Positions 1 through 7,882 of a stretch of DNA of 64,000 bases are shown here, piece by piece; position 1 is the first letter of the stretch, and each line of letters starts with the position of its first letter. The position numbers were made by a program, and so were the translations under genes. The notes beneath the pieces were generated by a model. It was not told where the DNA came from. It did no database searches and saw only the letters and a list, made by a program, of their open reading frames with translations. Source of the stretch: Shewanella putrefaciens (GTDB lineage: Bacteria > Pseudomonadota > Gammaproteobacteria > Enterobacterales > Shewanellaceae). The stretch is from positions 3,162,001 through 3,226,000 of the forward strand of contig NZ_CP066370.1 in the NCBI RefSeq assembly GCF_016406325.1, in the 5' to 3' direction.

Positions 1-181
1 CAGAACCATTGGTTGAGGCATCCACCAACTTACCCTGACGATAAAAGAGTACCTCGGTTACCCAAAGTTCATCTGAGTTGGAACCCACCATATGGCGCCA
101 CTCTAGATTTTTTGGCTCAGTTGGAACAGTCTGACAAGCTGTGGTCAATGGCAACAGCAGCAATAATAGTATCCAGCGCAT
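1..181 (-). CDS. Putative lipoprotein, N-terminal part only (runs off the window)
   Basis: Read on the minus strand from an ATG at 181, preceded by a good ribosome binding site (GGGAGG, about 6 bases upstream). The first 16 residues form a short basic start and leucine-rich hydrophobic stretch ending in a lipobox (L-T-T-A-C, Cys at residue 16), so the product is predicted to be exported and lipidated. The mature part begins QTVPTEPKNLEWRHMVG. The reading frame stays open to base 1, so the C-terminus lies outside. The overlapping plus-strand frame has no such signals. Function is not recognisable from the 60 visible residues. Confidence 0.6.
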   Translation of the reverse strand, partial: MRWILLLLLLPLTTACQTVPTEPKNLEWRHMVGSNSDELWVTEVLFYRQGKLVDASTNGS

Positions 182-342
182 TAATAACCTCCCTTTTGGT
201 TACCCGTCATCTTGCTAACCTCTTTTTCACCCATTCTATTGTGGATACTGACTAGCCCGGTATCCGCGCTGTAGCGCAAGTGTACTGAGATCACTAAATT
301 AATACGCTTCGCCCCGTTTCATTTCATCTGCATCCTAGGGCC

Positions 343-612
343 CTATATGCGGTGCGATTCTGCTATTTCTCTGCCCCATTTACGCACCTGTTCATAATCC
401 GGCGCGGTGTCCGGATTTTCCCAATATACGAAAACCAAAACTCGATCTGGTAGATTTAAGTTGCCTGATTCGTACCACTCAATTTGAAGATTGTTAAATC
501 CCCCATCGATCATGCCTCGTCGCATAGACTCAAAGTCATCTTCATTTAATGACTGAATAGAAGAGTCTCCTTCTCTCCATGTAACGATAATGTGGTACGT
601 ATTTCGATTCAT
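343..612 (-). CDS. Small hypothetical protein (89 aa)
   Basis: Unrecognised soluble protein rich in acidic and aromatic residues, with no signal peptide or membrane segment. I chose the ATG at 612 because an AGGTG sequence lies 9 bases upstream; the frame is open four codons further to a GTG at 624, but that codon overlaps the binding site itself. It begins MNRNTYHIIVTWREGD and ends GREIAESHRI. It lies 58 bases downstream of the SUKH-type gene on the same strand, so the two may be co-transcribed. It could be an immunity or cassette-type accessory protein, but nothing in the sequence proves that. Confidence 0.5.
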   Translation of the reverse strand: MNRNTYHIIVTWREGDSSIQSLNEDDFESMRRGMIDGGFNNLQIEWYESGNLNLPDRVLVFVYWENPDTAPDYEQVRKWGREIAESHRI

Positions 613-670
613 ATTTTCAGACACCTAACATTTTATTAGTGCAATGCTTCAGCCAGAGCGTTTCGACTTG

Positions 671-1132
671 TTAAGCGTTAGTGGTACGAGCCAGCCACTC
701 GCTCATTGAATTTGATACCTTTTTAACATCACTACCATCATGATGGAATATCCATACTGAGAAGTTGTCTTCTGGGTCTAAGTACAATAGATCCCCGTTT
801 TCTTCTGCAACAACAAACCCATTGGCTACTCTGTTTATAGGAAGCTTACCCTCTGATGAGTGAACAAACTCACTGTTCGAGAACTCTTGGTAGCATTTTA
901 GATATAGTTCCAATTGTCGATGTGCTGGAGCATTGCCTACTCCTGACATTTTAATGTTTTCACAAAGTAACTCTTCGTCAAAAAATGCCCAGCACCTTCC
1001 CTTGAATTCAGGGTATTCATCTGGGTATTCGTTAAAACAGTAATCTTCGCCAGCGTCGATACCTGCGACAAACTCAAGATAATCGCTTGGCAGTTCTATG
1101 CCTCGTTCTATTTGTAATTCCAAGATTTTCAC
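671..1132 (-). CDS. SMI1/KNR4 (SUKH) family protein, possible immunity protein
   Basis: 153 residues starting at a GTG (1132) with an AGGAAG binding site. The N-terminal motif ELPSDYLEFVAGIDAGE resembles the family's LP.dy..fl...nGg signature. The later block GFVVAEENGDLLYLDPEDNFSVWIFHHDGSD, followed by a serine-rich helix with SMSEWL, is the usual SUKH core and tail. In bacteria many members neutralise toxins of contact-dependent or polymorphic toxin systems, acting in the cytoplasm by direct binding. No toxin gene is visible beside it; the cognate toxin may be outside the window or lost. Family assignment is fairly good; the immunity role is inference. Confidence 0.6.
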   Translation of the reverse strand: MKILELQIERGIELPSDYLEFVAGIDAGEDYCFNEYPDEYPEFKGRCWAFFDEELLCENIKMSGVGNAPAHRQLELYLKCYQEFSNSEFVHSSEGKLPINRVANGFVVAEENGDLLYLDPEDNFSVWIFHHDGSDVKKVSNSMSEWLARTTNA

Positions 1133-1484
1133 GATTCTTCCTTATTTGTTAGACGGCTGCGTATTGACCAGCTTCAAACTACAGACTGCAATGGTTAAGT
1201 AGCTTCTCAAAAGCTGCATATTCATAACCTACACGGCATATTACAAGTTTATTGACTCTAGGCAAGTTCATGGAGGGAGGTTCTATCGATATTAGTTTTT
1301 GGAGCTTGAAGCACTAAACCGCAATTAGCTTCTTGTCCCAATTATAATGACACGCTGTGACTTTGCGTTTATTAATCTATGATTCAATGAACCAGACTTA
1401 CTTCATCTGGTTCATGTGTTGAAATATCATTATTTGATATGGATGGCAGCTAATCTGCCACCTCTAATTTAGCTGTACTATATA

Positions 1485-1652
1485 TTATTGAGCATTAAGC
1501 CATTCAGACGCTGGCAACGGCCTATCAACAATGCGGATCTCAGCAATATCACCTCGGAATAGGTCAGCGATTTCACCTTCCCAGCTAGAGGCTCCTACCA
1601 TCCATTCACCTCCAGGGATACTCACTGTAATGGTATAGCGAGTCTGGCCACT
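1485..1652 (-). pseudogene. C-terminal remnant of a LamG/concanavalin-like protein
   Basis: On the minus strand 55 codons read GQTRYTITVSIPGGEWMVG, then ASSWEGEIADLFRGDIAEIRI, then VDRPLPASEWLNAQ and a TAA at 1485. The pattern G.IAEIRI.dR.L...EWL is the usual final strand of LamG-type (concanavalin A-like) domains. The frame is closed upstream by a TAG at 1655-1653 and has no start codon with a binding site, so only the end of a once longer gene survives. Its neighbourhood of accessory genes fits decay of a larger surface protein. The call rests on this short motif alone. Confidence 0.4.
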
Positions 1653-1827
1653 CTATTAAAGCTAATATTAGATTATTGAGGGAAAATACAAATGGCTAAA
1701 CCTCGATAGATATCCATTTCAAACACGCTTTGGGGCAAAAGTGAGTTAACTCAACCTATCGGCTCTCATTGCATCCTGGCATCCTGATGTGAATCTTGAC
1801 AGGTTAAGTCTAGGCTAATCCACCTTT

Positions 1828-1867
1828 TTGTCATCTGCATGTCACTTAAGCTTCATCATTCAGTCAA
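1828..1867 (+). promoter_or_regulatory. Putative PhoB binding array (Pho boxes)
   Basis: TTGTCAT-CTGC-ATGTCAC (1828-1845) matches the Pho box layout of two 7-base repeats separated by 4 bases, with 12 of 14 repeat positions agreeing with CTGTCAT/CTGTCAC. The pattern continues at the same 11-base pitch with weaker repeats GCTTCAT (1850) and CAGTCAA (1861), so a TCA falls at 1831, 1842, 1853 and 1864. The array ends about 50 bases before the start codon of the next gene, a suitable place for PhoB activation during phosphate starvation. Confidence 0.6.
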
Positions 1868-1919
1868 AGCACGTGACTACTCTCTAAGGCAGTCAACAGC
1901 CGCATAGGGTGAATATCAG

Positions 1920-2987
1920 ATGACTGGAGCCAACAACAGAGGGCTTGAGCGCACGCTTAGCCACACACTCAACCATCCCCGCAACCGTCCCAGTAACTAT
2001 CCCAACAACCCATCCACTATTAACACCGTCTCCTTCTCAACGCCAACCATTCCCAGCTTAATCAATGCAGCTAACAGCCACACTACAACAGTTAACGCCC
2101 TTTGGCTCTCGGATATCCATTTAGGCTGTAAAGATTGTAAGGCTGATTATCTACTTAGCTTGCTCACAACTGTGCGCTGCCAGCACTTGTATTTAGTGGG
2201 AGATATAGTCGATTTATGGGCGCTTAAACGTAAATTACATTGGCCAGATAGCCACAACAAAGTGTTGCAAAAAATCATCGAGTTGGCGCAAAACGGTACC
2301 CAAGTGATTTATCTACCAGGCAACCATGACGAACTGATAAAACCCTATGCCGAGCTTAGCCTTTGGAATATCAAAATTGCCCGCCAACATATTCACCAAG
2401 GGATTGGTGGTCATAAGCTATTGATGCTCCACGGTGATCAATTTGATGCCGATGTCTGTGTCGGTCGTTTTTATGCCATGTTGGGTGATAACTTATACGA
2501 TTTATTGTTATTTCTAAATCGTCATCTTCACCGTCTACGTGAACGCTTTGGTTACCCCTATTGGTCACTGGCAAGTTACATCAAATCCAGAGTGGGTAAA
2601 GCTCAGATTGCCATTAGCCGCTATCGTCAAGCCGTGATCAACTATGCCCAACACTTTGATGTTGATGGTGTTATCTGCGGCCATATACATCAACCCGAGC
2701 TATCAACTCACCCAAGATCGGTTAATAACAGTACGCCAGGTAAGCGTCAGATTATTTACGCTAATGACGGGGATTGGGTCGAAAACTGCAGCTTAATTAT
2801 TGAAACCCTCACAGGTGAATTACAGCTTTGCCGCTGGAATGAACAAACGCTCAATCTCGATATTCTCAACAGTATCGCATTAGTTCAACAGCCGCCTGAA
2901 ACGCCCAAAAGCAAACAACAAAAAACGGCTCCGCAACAGGTGCCAAACACAAATACTGGTGAAATTCGCCCAAGGGATGTTGCCTAA
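1920..2987 (+). CDS. Metallophosphoesterase of the LpxH/PlcP group (COG2908), likely lipid phosphoesterase
   Basis: 355 residues. Calcineurin-type metal-binding motifs occur in order: SDIHLG (64-69), GDIVDLW (94-100), GNHDE (134-138), HGDQFD (171-176) and GHIHQPE (254-260). This set is typical of COG2908, which includes LpxH-like UDP-diacylglucosamine hydrolases and the PlcP phospholipases C that release head groups from phospholipids in phosphate-starved bacteria. The ATG has a GGGTGA site 7 bases upstream. The first 58 residues are an Asn/Ser/Thr/Pro-rich extension unlike the family core, and the C-terminus is also polar. The Pho box array upstream and the OlsF-like gene 4 bases downstream favour a PlcP role over lipid A synthesis; substrate is inference. 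Confidence 0.75.
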   Translation: MTGANNRGLERTLSHTLNHPRNRPSNYPNNPSTINTVSFSTPTIPSLINAANSHTTTVNALWLSDIHLGCKDCKADYLLSLLTTVRCQHLYLVGDIVDLWALKRKLHWPDSHNKVLQKIIELAQNGTQVIYLPGNHDELIKPYAELSLWNIKIARQHIHQGIGGHKLLMLHGDQFDADVCVGRFYAMLGDNLYDLLLFLNRHLHRLRERFGYPYWSLASYIKSRVGKAQIAISRYRQAVINYAQHFDVDGVICGHIHQPELSTHPRSVNNSTPGKRQIIYANDGDWVENCSLIIETLTGELQLCRWNEQTLNLDILNSIALVQQPPETPKSKQQKTAPQQVPNTNTGEIRPRDVA

Positions 2988-2991
2988 CATT

Positions 2992-4869
2992 ATGAATCAA
3001 TTACATAACGCTATAAAACACAATAAACCAGTGCTAAACAGCAGCCTTAGCGATAACAACCAAACTGTGCCGCTGACTGCGTTTAAGGCAAATACCATGA
3101 TTTTTACCGTCGATAACGTAGTTGAACATAACCTCCCCACGATCAATGGCAAGCCTTGGCTCGCTAAACCCGCCAAAGCTATGCTGCGTTATCTTCTTAA
3201 TGAGAAAGAATGTAATGATATTGCTAATCAATTTGCTTACTTACAAGGTATCGACTTTGTTGAGCAAGTATTAGCAAGTTTCGATTTTAGCTTTACTGTC
3301 CCAGCCAATGAGATTGAAAACATCCCCTGTGAAGGACGAGTCGTTATCTTCGCAAACCATCCGATAGGTTCACTGGATGCGCTAGCACTGATTAAGTTAA
3401 TCAGCGAAATTCGTCCCGATATTAAAGTCGTTGCCAACGAACTCCTGATGGCATTGGAGCCTTTACATTCCATTCTGCTCCCCGTACGCAATATGACAGG
3501 TGGCACACCAAAACAGCACTTAGAGAATATCCACCAGCATCTGCGTAATGAAGGTGCTGTGCTGATTTTCCCCTCGGGCGAAGTCTCGCGCCTGCGACCC
3601 AACGGGGTAAGAGATACCCAATGGCATTCGGGTTTTTTAAAAATGGCCATTTCCTGCAATGCACCTTTATTGCCTATCTATCTTGATGCCAAAAATTCAG
3701 CCACCTTCTACGGCGCATCCATGATTTATAAACCGCTGGCGACACTACTATTAGTCAAAGAGATGTTCAAACAAGCCAAACGCAATATGCCTATCCGCAT
3801 TGGTGAGCTTATTCCCAACGAAGCCGTGCGTTCGATGGATTTTCCGCTTAAAACCAAAATAAAACTGTTGAAGAATCATTTATATCGAATAGGTAAAGAT
3901 AAAGAACCGCTGTTTATTACCCAGAGTGCTATCGCTCATCCTGAATCCAGAAGAGAGTTACAAAGCGCATTACAACACTGTGAGCTTTTGGGTGAAACTC
4001 AAGATAAGAAACAGATCTATCTCTACCAGCATCACGATAGCAATCCCATCATGAGGGAAATTGGTCGCTTAAGAGAAATCGCTTTTCGTGCTGTGGGAGA
4101 AGGAACAGGTAAACGCCGTGATATCGATAAATACGACTCTTACTATCAGCATCTTGTCCTGTGGGATAAAGAACTATTCGAAATTGTTGGTGCCTATCGT
4201 TTTGCTAGTGGTGATAAGGTGTTAGCTCAATACGGCGATAACGCGCTTTATAGCCAATCCCTGTTTCAATATGCTGATAGTTTTATGCCCTATGTCAAAC
4301 AAGGTTTAGAACTCGGTCGCAGTTTTGTGCAGCCAAAATATTGGGGAAAACGTAGCTTAGACTACCTGTGGTTTGGCATTGGGGCGTTTCTGGCTAAACA
4401 TCCTGAATATCGTTATTTATTTGGCCCTGTATCCATCAGTAATCAGCTTCCCGGCAGTGCACGGGAAATGCTTGTGCACTTTTACTCGAGAGAATTTGCT
4501 CCAACACAAGCGATGGCAGTTTCTATGTCACCCTTTGGGCTATCACAACAGCAAAAAGCACAATTAGATAACTTATATCATCATGATGATTATCAAAATA
4601 ATTTCAAACAGCTTAAACAAATGCTGGCGAGCATGGGCGCCGCAGTTCCAACGCTTTACAAACAATATGGCGAACTCTGTCGGGCTGACGGGGTTAAATT
4701 CCTCGCTTTTGGTATTGATGCCGATTTTGGAGATTGTATTGATGGCCTAGTACTGGTCGATACCCATAAGCTAAAAGGTAAAAAATACCAACGCTACATT
4801 GGCGTGCATTTACCTGAAGCTGAGCGTATGTTTATCGCACCGGAAGATGACAACGATGATCAGGACTAG
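2992..4869 (+). CDS. olsF: OlsF-like bifunctional acyltransferase (ornithine lipid synthesis)
   Basis: About 625 residues in two parts. The N-terminal half is a PlsC-type acyltransferase with NHPIGSLD (near residue 122, the HX4D catalytic motif) and FPSGEVSR (near 193). The C-terminal half (from about 340) resembles the OlsB/acetyltransferase_5 family often labelled hemolysin, including GRSFVQPKYWGKRSLDYLWFG. This fusion is the layout of OlsF, which N-acylates ornithine and then O-acylates the product to give phosphorus-free ornithine lipids at the inner membrane. The frame is open to a GTG at 2959, but the ATG at 2992 follows AAGGGA and avoids overlap with the upstream gene, so I use it. Symbol by domain layout, not by alignment. 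Confidence 0.7.
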   Translation: MNQLHNAIKHNKPVLNSSLSDNNQTVPLTAFKANTMIFTVDNVVEHNLPTINGKPWLAKPAKAMLRYLLNEKECNDIANQFAYLQGIDFVEQVLASFDFSFTVPANEIENIPCEGRVVIFANHPIGSLDALALIKLISEIRPDIKVVANELLMALEPLHSILLPVRNMTGGTPKQHLENIHQHLRNEGAVLIFPSGEVSRLRPNGVRDTQWHSGFLKMAISCNAPLLPIYLDAKNSATFYGASMIYKPLATLLLVKEMFKQAKRNMPIRIGELIPNEAVRSMDFPLKTKIKLLKNHLYRIGKDKEPLFITQSAIAHPESRRELQSALQHCELLGETQDKKQIYLYQHHDSNPIMREIGRLREIAFRAVGEGTGKRRDIDKYDSYYQHLVLWDKELFEIVGAYRFASGDKVLAQYGDNALYSQSLFQYADSFMPYVKQGLELGRSFVQPKYWGKRSLDYLWFGIGAFLAKHPEYRYLFGPVSISNQLPGSAREMLVHFYSREFAPTQAMAVSMSPFGLSQQQKAQLDNLYHHDDYQNNFKQLKQMLASMGAAVPTLYKQYGELCRADGVKFLAFGIDADFGDCIDGLVLVDTHKLKGKKYQRYIGVHLPEAERMFIAPEDDNDDQD

Positions 4870-4993
4870 CTTAGCAAAGTACAACTTAATCTTAATGCAG
4901 CTAAAGGTTAAGACTTTGTAATAATGAGTTGGATAATTAAACATCACTCTGTTATAAGTATCTGTAATGCAGTGCATTAACAGGGGAAGTACC

Positions 4994-5425
4994 ATGACGA
5001 TCTTCATCGCCGATATTATGAGTACCCGAGTCGTCACAGTCGAAATGGACGATCGGCTCACTGTGGCAAAGGAAATATTCGATCAAGCAAGTTTCCATCA
5101 TTTGCTGGTTGTTGATGAGTATCAATTAGAGGGTGTGCTATCTGAGCGAGATCTACTGCGAGCAATTAGTCCTAATCTTGGCAGTAGCGCCGAAACCATC
5201 AAAGATTTAGAGACCTTGCAAAAACGGGTGCATCAAGTGATGACCCGTGACCCGATTACAGTGGCTCCTCACATCAACTTGGACACAGCAACTCGCCTGT
5301 TACTGGATAACAATATTGGCTGCTTACCCGTACTAGAGAATGGGAACTTGGTCGGAATTGTCACTTGGAAGGATTTACTAAGAGCCTATTGTGAATGTCG
5401 TGCTCAAAATCAAAGCGAGTGCTAA
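4994..5425 (+). CDS. CBS-domain protein (two CBS repeats)
   Basis: 143 residues composed almost wholly of two CBS motifs, about 5-60 (IMSTRVVTVEMDDRLTVAKE, then HHLLVVDE, then GVLSERDLLRA) and 75-130 (VMTRDPITVAPHINLDTATR, then NIGCLPVLENGNLVGIVTWKDLL). Such stand-alone Bateman modules bind adenine nucleotides and act as sensors for partner proteins; the partner is unknown. The frame opens at 4967, but the ATG at 4994 has an AGGGGAAG site and matches the start of the domain. It lies 124 bases after the acyltransferase gene and has its own terminator, so it is probably transcribed separately or as a distal gene. Confidence 0.8.
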   Translation: MTIFIADIMSTRVVTVEMDDRLTVAKEIFDQASFHHLLVVDEYQLEGVLSERDLLRAISPNLGSSAETIKDLETLQKRVHQVMTRDPITVAPHINLDTATRLLLDNNIGCLPVLENGNLVGIVTWKDLLRAYCECRAQNQSEC

Positions 5426-5447
5426 ACCTTGGCAGCACTCGCTTTTC
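5413..5447 (+). terminator. Terminator after the CBS-domain gene
   Basis: A 10-base-pair stem (AGCGAGTGCT at 5414-5423 with AGCACTCGCT at 5434-5443) is followed by TTTT. The left arm overlaps the stop codon of the CBS gene. Confidence 0.7.
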
Positions 5448-5469
5448 GACAATAAGGCTTTTCTACAAT

Positions 5470-5511
5470 CAGATAGTAATGTTCAGATAGTGACGTTCAG
5501 ATAGTGACGTT
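5470..5511. repeat. Three tandem copies of a 14-base unit
   Basis: CAGATAGTGACGTT occurs exactly at 5484-5497 and 5498-5511 and with two mismatches at 5470-5483. The last copy runs into the stop codon of the permease gene. Confidence 0.9.
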
Positions 5512-6862
5512 AAATCGCCCATCCGCCCATATAAAACACAACTAAGCCTAAGGTAATGGCTAATACACCCACCTTTAACTTACGCCATTCACCACTGCAA
5601 ATACGACCAATCACTAAAGTGACAAAGCCCAGCATAATGCCAGTCACAATATTGCAGCTTAAAATGATAAATACTGCGCAGGTCAATCCCGCCATAGCAT
5701 CAACTTTATCGTTAAAGTCGAGCTTTGCCACATTACTCAGCATCAATAAACCTACGTACATCAGCGCGGGGGCCGTTGCATAGGCAGGGACTAAGTAGCT
5801 CAAAGGCGCGAGGAAAACCATAAACAAAAACAACACGCCAACAATCGTTGCCGTTAAACCGGTTTTACCACCCGCGGCAGTGCCTGCGGCTGACTCGATA
5901 TACACAGCGGCTGGGGCGCCACCGACTACGCCTGCAAACATACTACTCACAGAATCCGATGTCAGTGCTCTACCGCCGCCAACAATATTATCATCTTTAT
6001 CCAGTAGGTTAGCTTGCCCTGCCACAGCACGAATAGTGCCAGTCGCATCGAAAATGGCCGTCATCACTAAAGCAAGCACGATCGGTAATACTACAGGATT
6101 AAAGGCGCCCATAATATCGAGTTGCCCAATCAGTGAATGCTCAGAGGTAAAATCGGGGAAGGCAAATAAGCCTTGGTATTTCACGCTCGGATCGAACACT
6201 AAACCAAATACCGATAACACAATAATGACCAACAGAATACCGCCTGGTACACCACGGCGCTCTAAACCAATTGTCGCTGCTAAACCGATAACAGTAGCGA
6301 TAACAGGTAAGCTGTTAATATCACCTAACTTTACGGGTAAGCCTGAACTATTTGCCACAATCAACTGCACACTGTTAGTAGCAATCAAGAGTAAAAACAA
6401 ACCGATACCTATACCAGTACCATGGGCAATGCCTTTAGGTAAATTAGCGAGCACCCACTGACGAATGCCTGTCACACTCACAAGCGTAAATGTCACACCC
6501 ATCAGGAAAATCGCGCCTAAGGTGACAGGAATCGACATGCCCTGACCTAGTACCAAACTAAATGCGGTAAAGGCCGTGAGTGAAATGGCGCAACCAATCG
6601 CCATGGGTAAGTTGGCCCATAATCCCATCAGCAAAGAACCGAAAGAAGCAATTAAACAGGTTGCGACAAATACAGCACCGGGATCAAATCCTGCTTGTCC
6701 CAGCATATTGGGTACCACAATCACTGAATAAACCATGGCAAGGAAGGTCGTTAACCCTGCAATGACTTCTTGGCGAACTGTGCTACCACGTTGATGAATT
6801 GAAAAGTAACGGTTTAGAAATGAACCTGAGGATACGGTTGTTGAACTTAAGTGCTCAGACAT
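5510..6862 (-). CDS. NCS2 family purine permease (adenine/guanine/hypoxanthine type)
   Basis: 450 residues, strongly hydrophobic, with some 12-14 membrane spans. Family features include the N-terminal [33 protein letters not shown] block (here [20 protein letters not shown]), [19 protein letters not shown], and [19 protein letters not shown] in the substrate-binding repeat. This matches the AzgA-like branch of NCS2, proton-coupled importers of purine bases in the inner membrane. The gene is isolated and convergent with the CBS gene. Its leader is long (over 500 bases to the next gene) and contains a strong secondary structure at 6943-7023. The exact base transported cannot be told from sequence alone. 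Confidence 0.85.
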   Translation of the reverse strand: MSEHLSSTTVSSGSFLNRYFSIHQRGSTVRQEVIAGLTTFLAMVYSVIVVPNMLGQAGFDPGAVFVATCLIASFGSLLMGLWANLPMAIGCAISLTAFTAFSLVLGQGMSIPVTLGAIFLMGVTFTLVSVTGIRQWVLANLPKGIAHGTGIGIGLFLLLIATNSVQLIVANSSGLPVKLGDINSLPVIATVIGLAATIGLERRGVPGGILLVIIVLSVFGLVFDPSVKYQGLFAFPDFTSEHSLIGQLDIMGAFNPVVLPIVLALVMTAIFDATGTIRAVAGQANLLDKDDNIVGGGRALTSDSVSSMFAGVVGGAPAAVYIESAAGTAAGGKTGLTATIVGVLFLFMVFLAPLSYLVPAYATAPALMYVGLLMLSNVAKLDFNDKVDAMAGLTCAVFIILSCNIVTGIMLGFVTLVIGRICSGEWRKLKVGVLAITLGLVVFYMGGWAI

Positions 6863-7451
6863 AATGTAGTTATACCTTGTGATCTCTTAAAATTAGGGTC
6901 GATACCAGAGTGTAAAAAACACGATTGGCGACGCTGGCTGCGGCAGATTAGAGCCCCAAATTCATCGAATTTGGGTGAGAGATCCACATCATTTTCCTAC
7001 TGCGGGAAAAATCCATGATCTGCAAGCAGTGATACTTCGCAATGGCTAAAACACATTAACCATATTGACGCAGCCGTTGTTGGCCGCGGATGATACTGGA
7101 ATATCCCAAGGATAGCTAAGACATCGCCAGCACTTCGATAAAAAATTAGTGATAAAATCCGAAATCAGTTGTTCAACAAACAACCAAATCTTATGGCATC
7201 ACTGTCGTTTTAGATCACGGAAAAACCATTAATACTCTGTCAGAACAAGACCAAACTAATCAGATGCACAAAACACCTGACATCAAAACACGCTCACAAT
7301 TCACTATTAATGAAAATGTAATATGCGATCTAAGTTGGGTTATTGAATAAAAAACGCACTCGCTTTTACAGCCAGATGAATATGACTTATGCTTAGAACT
7401 CTCCACATTAAGGCTACCGTTGGTAAAACTATGAAAGGAAAAGAATTGGTT
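6863..7451. other. Long intergenic region between divergent permease and PilZ genes
   Basis: About 590 bases with no credible gene. It holds the structured leader 6943-7023 of the permease transcript. A weak PurR-like sequence (ACGCAGCCGTTG from 7069) agrees with about 10 of 16 consensus positions and is not called. The rest is AT-rich promoter-like sequence. Confidence 0.6.
6943..7023 (-). promoter_or_regulatory. Structured 5' leader (three-way junction) before the purine permease
   Basis: On the minus strand GCAGAT (7023-7018) pairs with ATCTGC (6948-6943), closing an 81-base element. Inside are two arms: one with TTTTTCC/GGAAAA around a loop GCAGTA-like region (about 6991-7014), and a strong one with CCAAATTC-GAT-GAATTTGG (about 6956-6975). 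A closing stem with two hairpin arms about 80 bases from the start codon is riboswitch-like in shape and size, but the conserved core bases of the known purine riboswitch are absent. Structure seen; ligand or any regulatory role is speculation. Confidence 0.4.
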
Positions 7452-7823
7452 ATGGACGAGAGACGCAAATTTTCGCGGATTTTATTCGCTGCCAGCGCAT
7501 CACTGCACCAAGGAAACGAGCATTGGCAAACCACCATTCTCGACCTCAGCCTTAATGGCGCATTGGTTGAAGAACCACATGACTTTATTAACTCAGGAAA
7601 ACCGATTCAGCTAAGTTTTACCCTGCCTGAATCCGATATTGAACTGCAAATGGAAACCGAGTTAGTCCATCAAAGAAACGCCCAGCTTGGTTTAAAATGT
7701 AACTTTATTGATGTCGATAGCATTAGCCATCTTAAACGCATGGTTGAGCTCAATCTTGGCGATGCTACTCTGCTTAACCGAGAACTTGCATTTTTTATTG
7801 AAGAACACAATAACGCCCATTAA
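7452..7823 (+). CDS. PilZ domain protein, small (c-di-GMP receptor type)
   Basis: 123 residues formed by a single PilZ domain. The RxxxR motif (RRKFSR, residues 4-9) and the [D/N]xSxxG motif (DLSLNG, 31-36) that together bind cyclic di-GMP are both intact. No other domain is present, so it should act by docking on a partner. The frame extends upstream to 7389, but only the ATG at 7452 has a nearby GGAAAAG binding site and places the RxxxR motif at the very N-terminus, as usual. It converges with radA across a shared hairpin terminator. Confidence 0.8.
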   Translation: MDERRKFSRILFAASASLHQGNEHWQTTILDLSLNGALVEEPHDFINSGKPIQLSFTLPESDIELQMETELVHQRNAQLGLKCNFIDVDSISHLKRMVELNLGDATLLNRELAFFIEEHNNAH

Positions 7824-7837
7824 GCGCACTTATTAAC

Positions 7838-7866
7838 CCCAATATAAGCATTGCTTATATTGGGGT
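7838..7866. terminator. Bidirectional hairpin between the PilZ gene and radA
   Basis: CCCCAATATAAGC (7838-7850) and GCTTATATTGGGG (7854-7866) form a perfect 13-base-pair stem with a 3-base loop between two convergent genes. A long T run is lacking, so termination strength is uncertain. Confidence 0.65.
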
Positions 7867-7882
7867 GCACTCAACCACTAAG

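Larger units (their letters stand above)
1133..1919. other. Long intergenic region, mostly non-coding
   Basis: About 790 bases lacking an intact gene. The left half (1140-1480) shows no coding signal I can defend and may be decayed sequence. Bases 1485-1652 hold the tail of a broken LamG-like gene on the minus strand. Bases 1828-1867 hold four regularly spaced PhoB-type half-sites for the following operon. Confidence 0.6.

Noticed and set aside
13..255. Plus-strand open frame of 80 codons at the window start
   Set aside because: It is antisense to a lipoprotein start with a clear lipobox and binding site; the plus frame has no such signals.
6943..7023. Known purine riboswitch
   Set aside because: The element has the right size and junction shape, but the loop and junction bases of the purine aptamer (for example the GTTTCTACC-like joint) are absent.
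7068..7084. PurR-like box upstream of the purine permease
   Set aside because: Only about 10 of 16 positions fit, and the symmetric half is poor; not strong enough to call.
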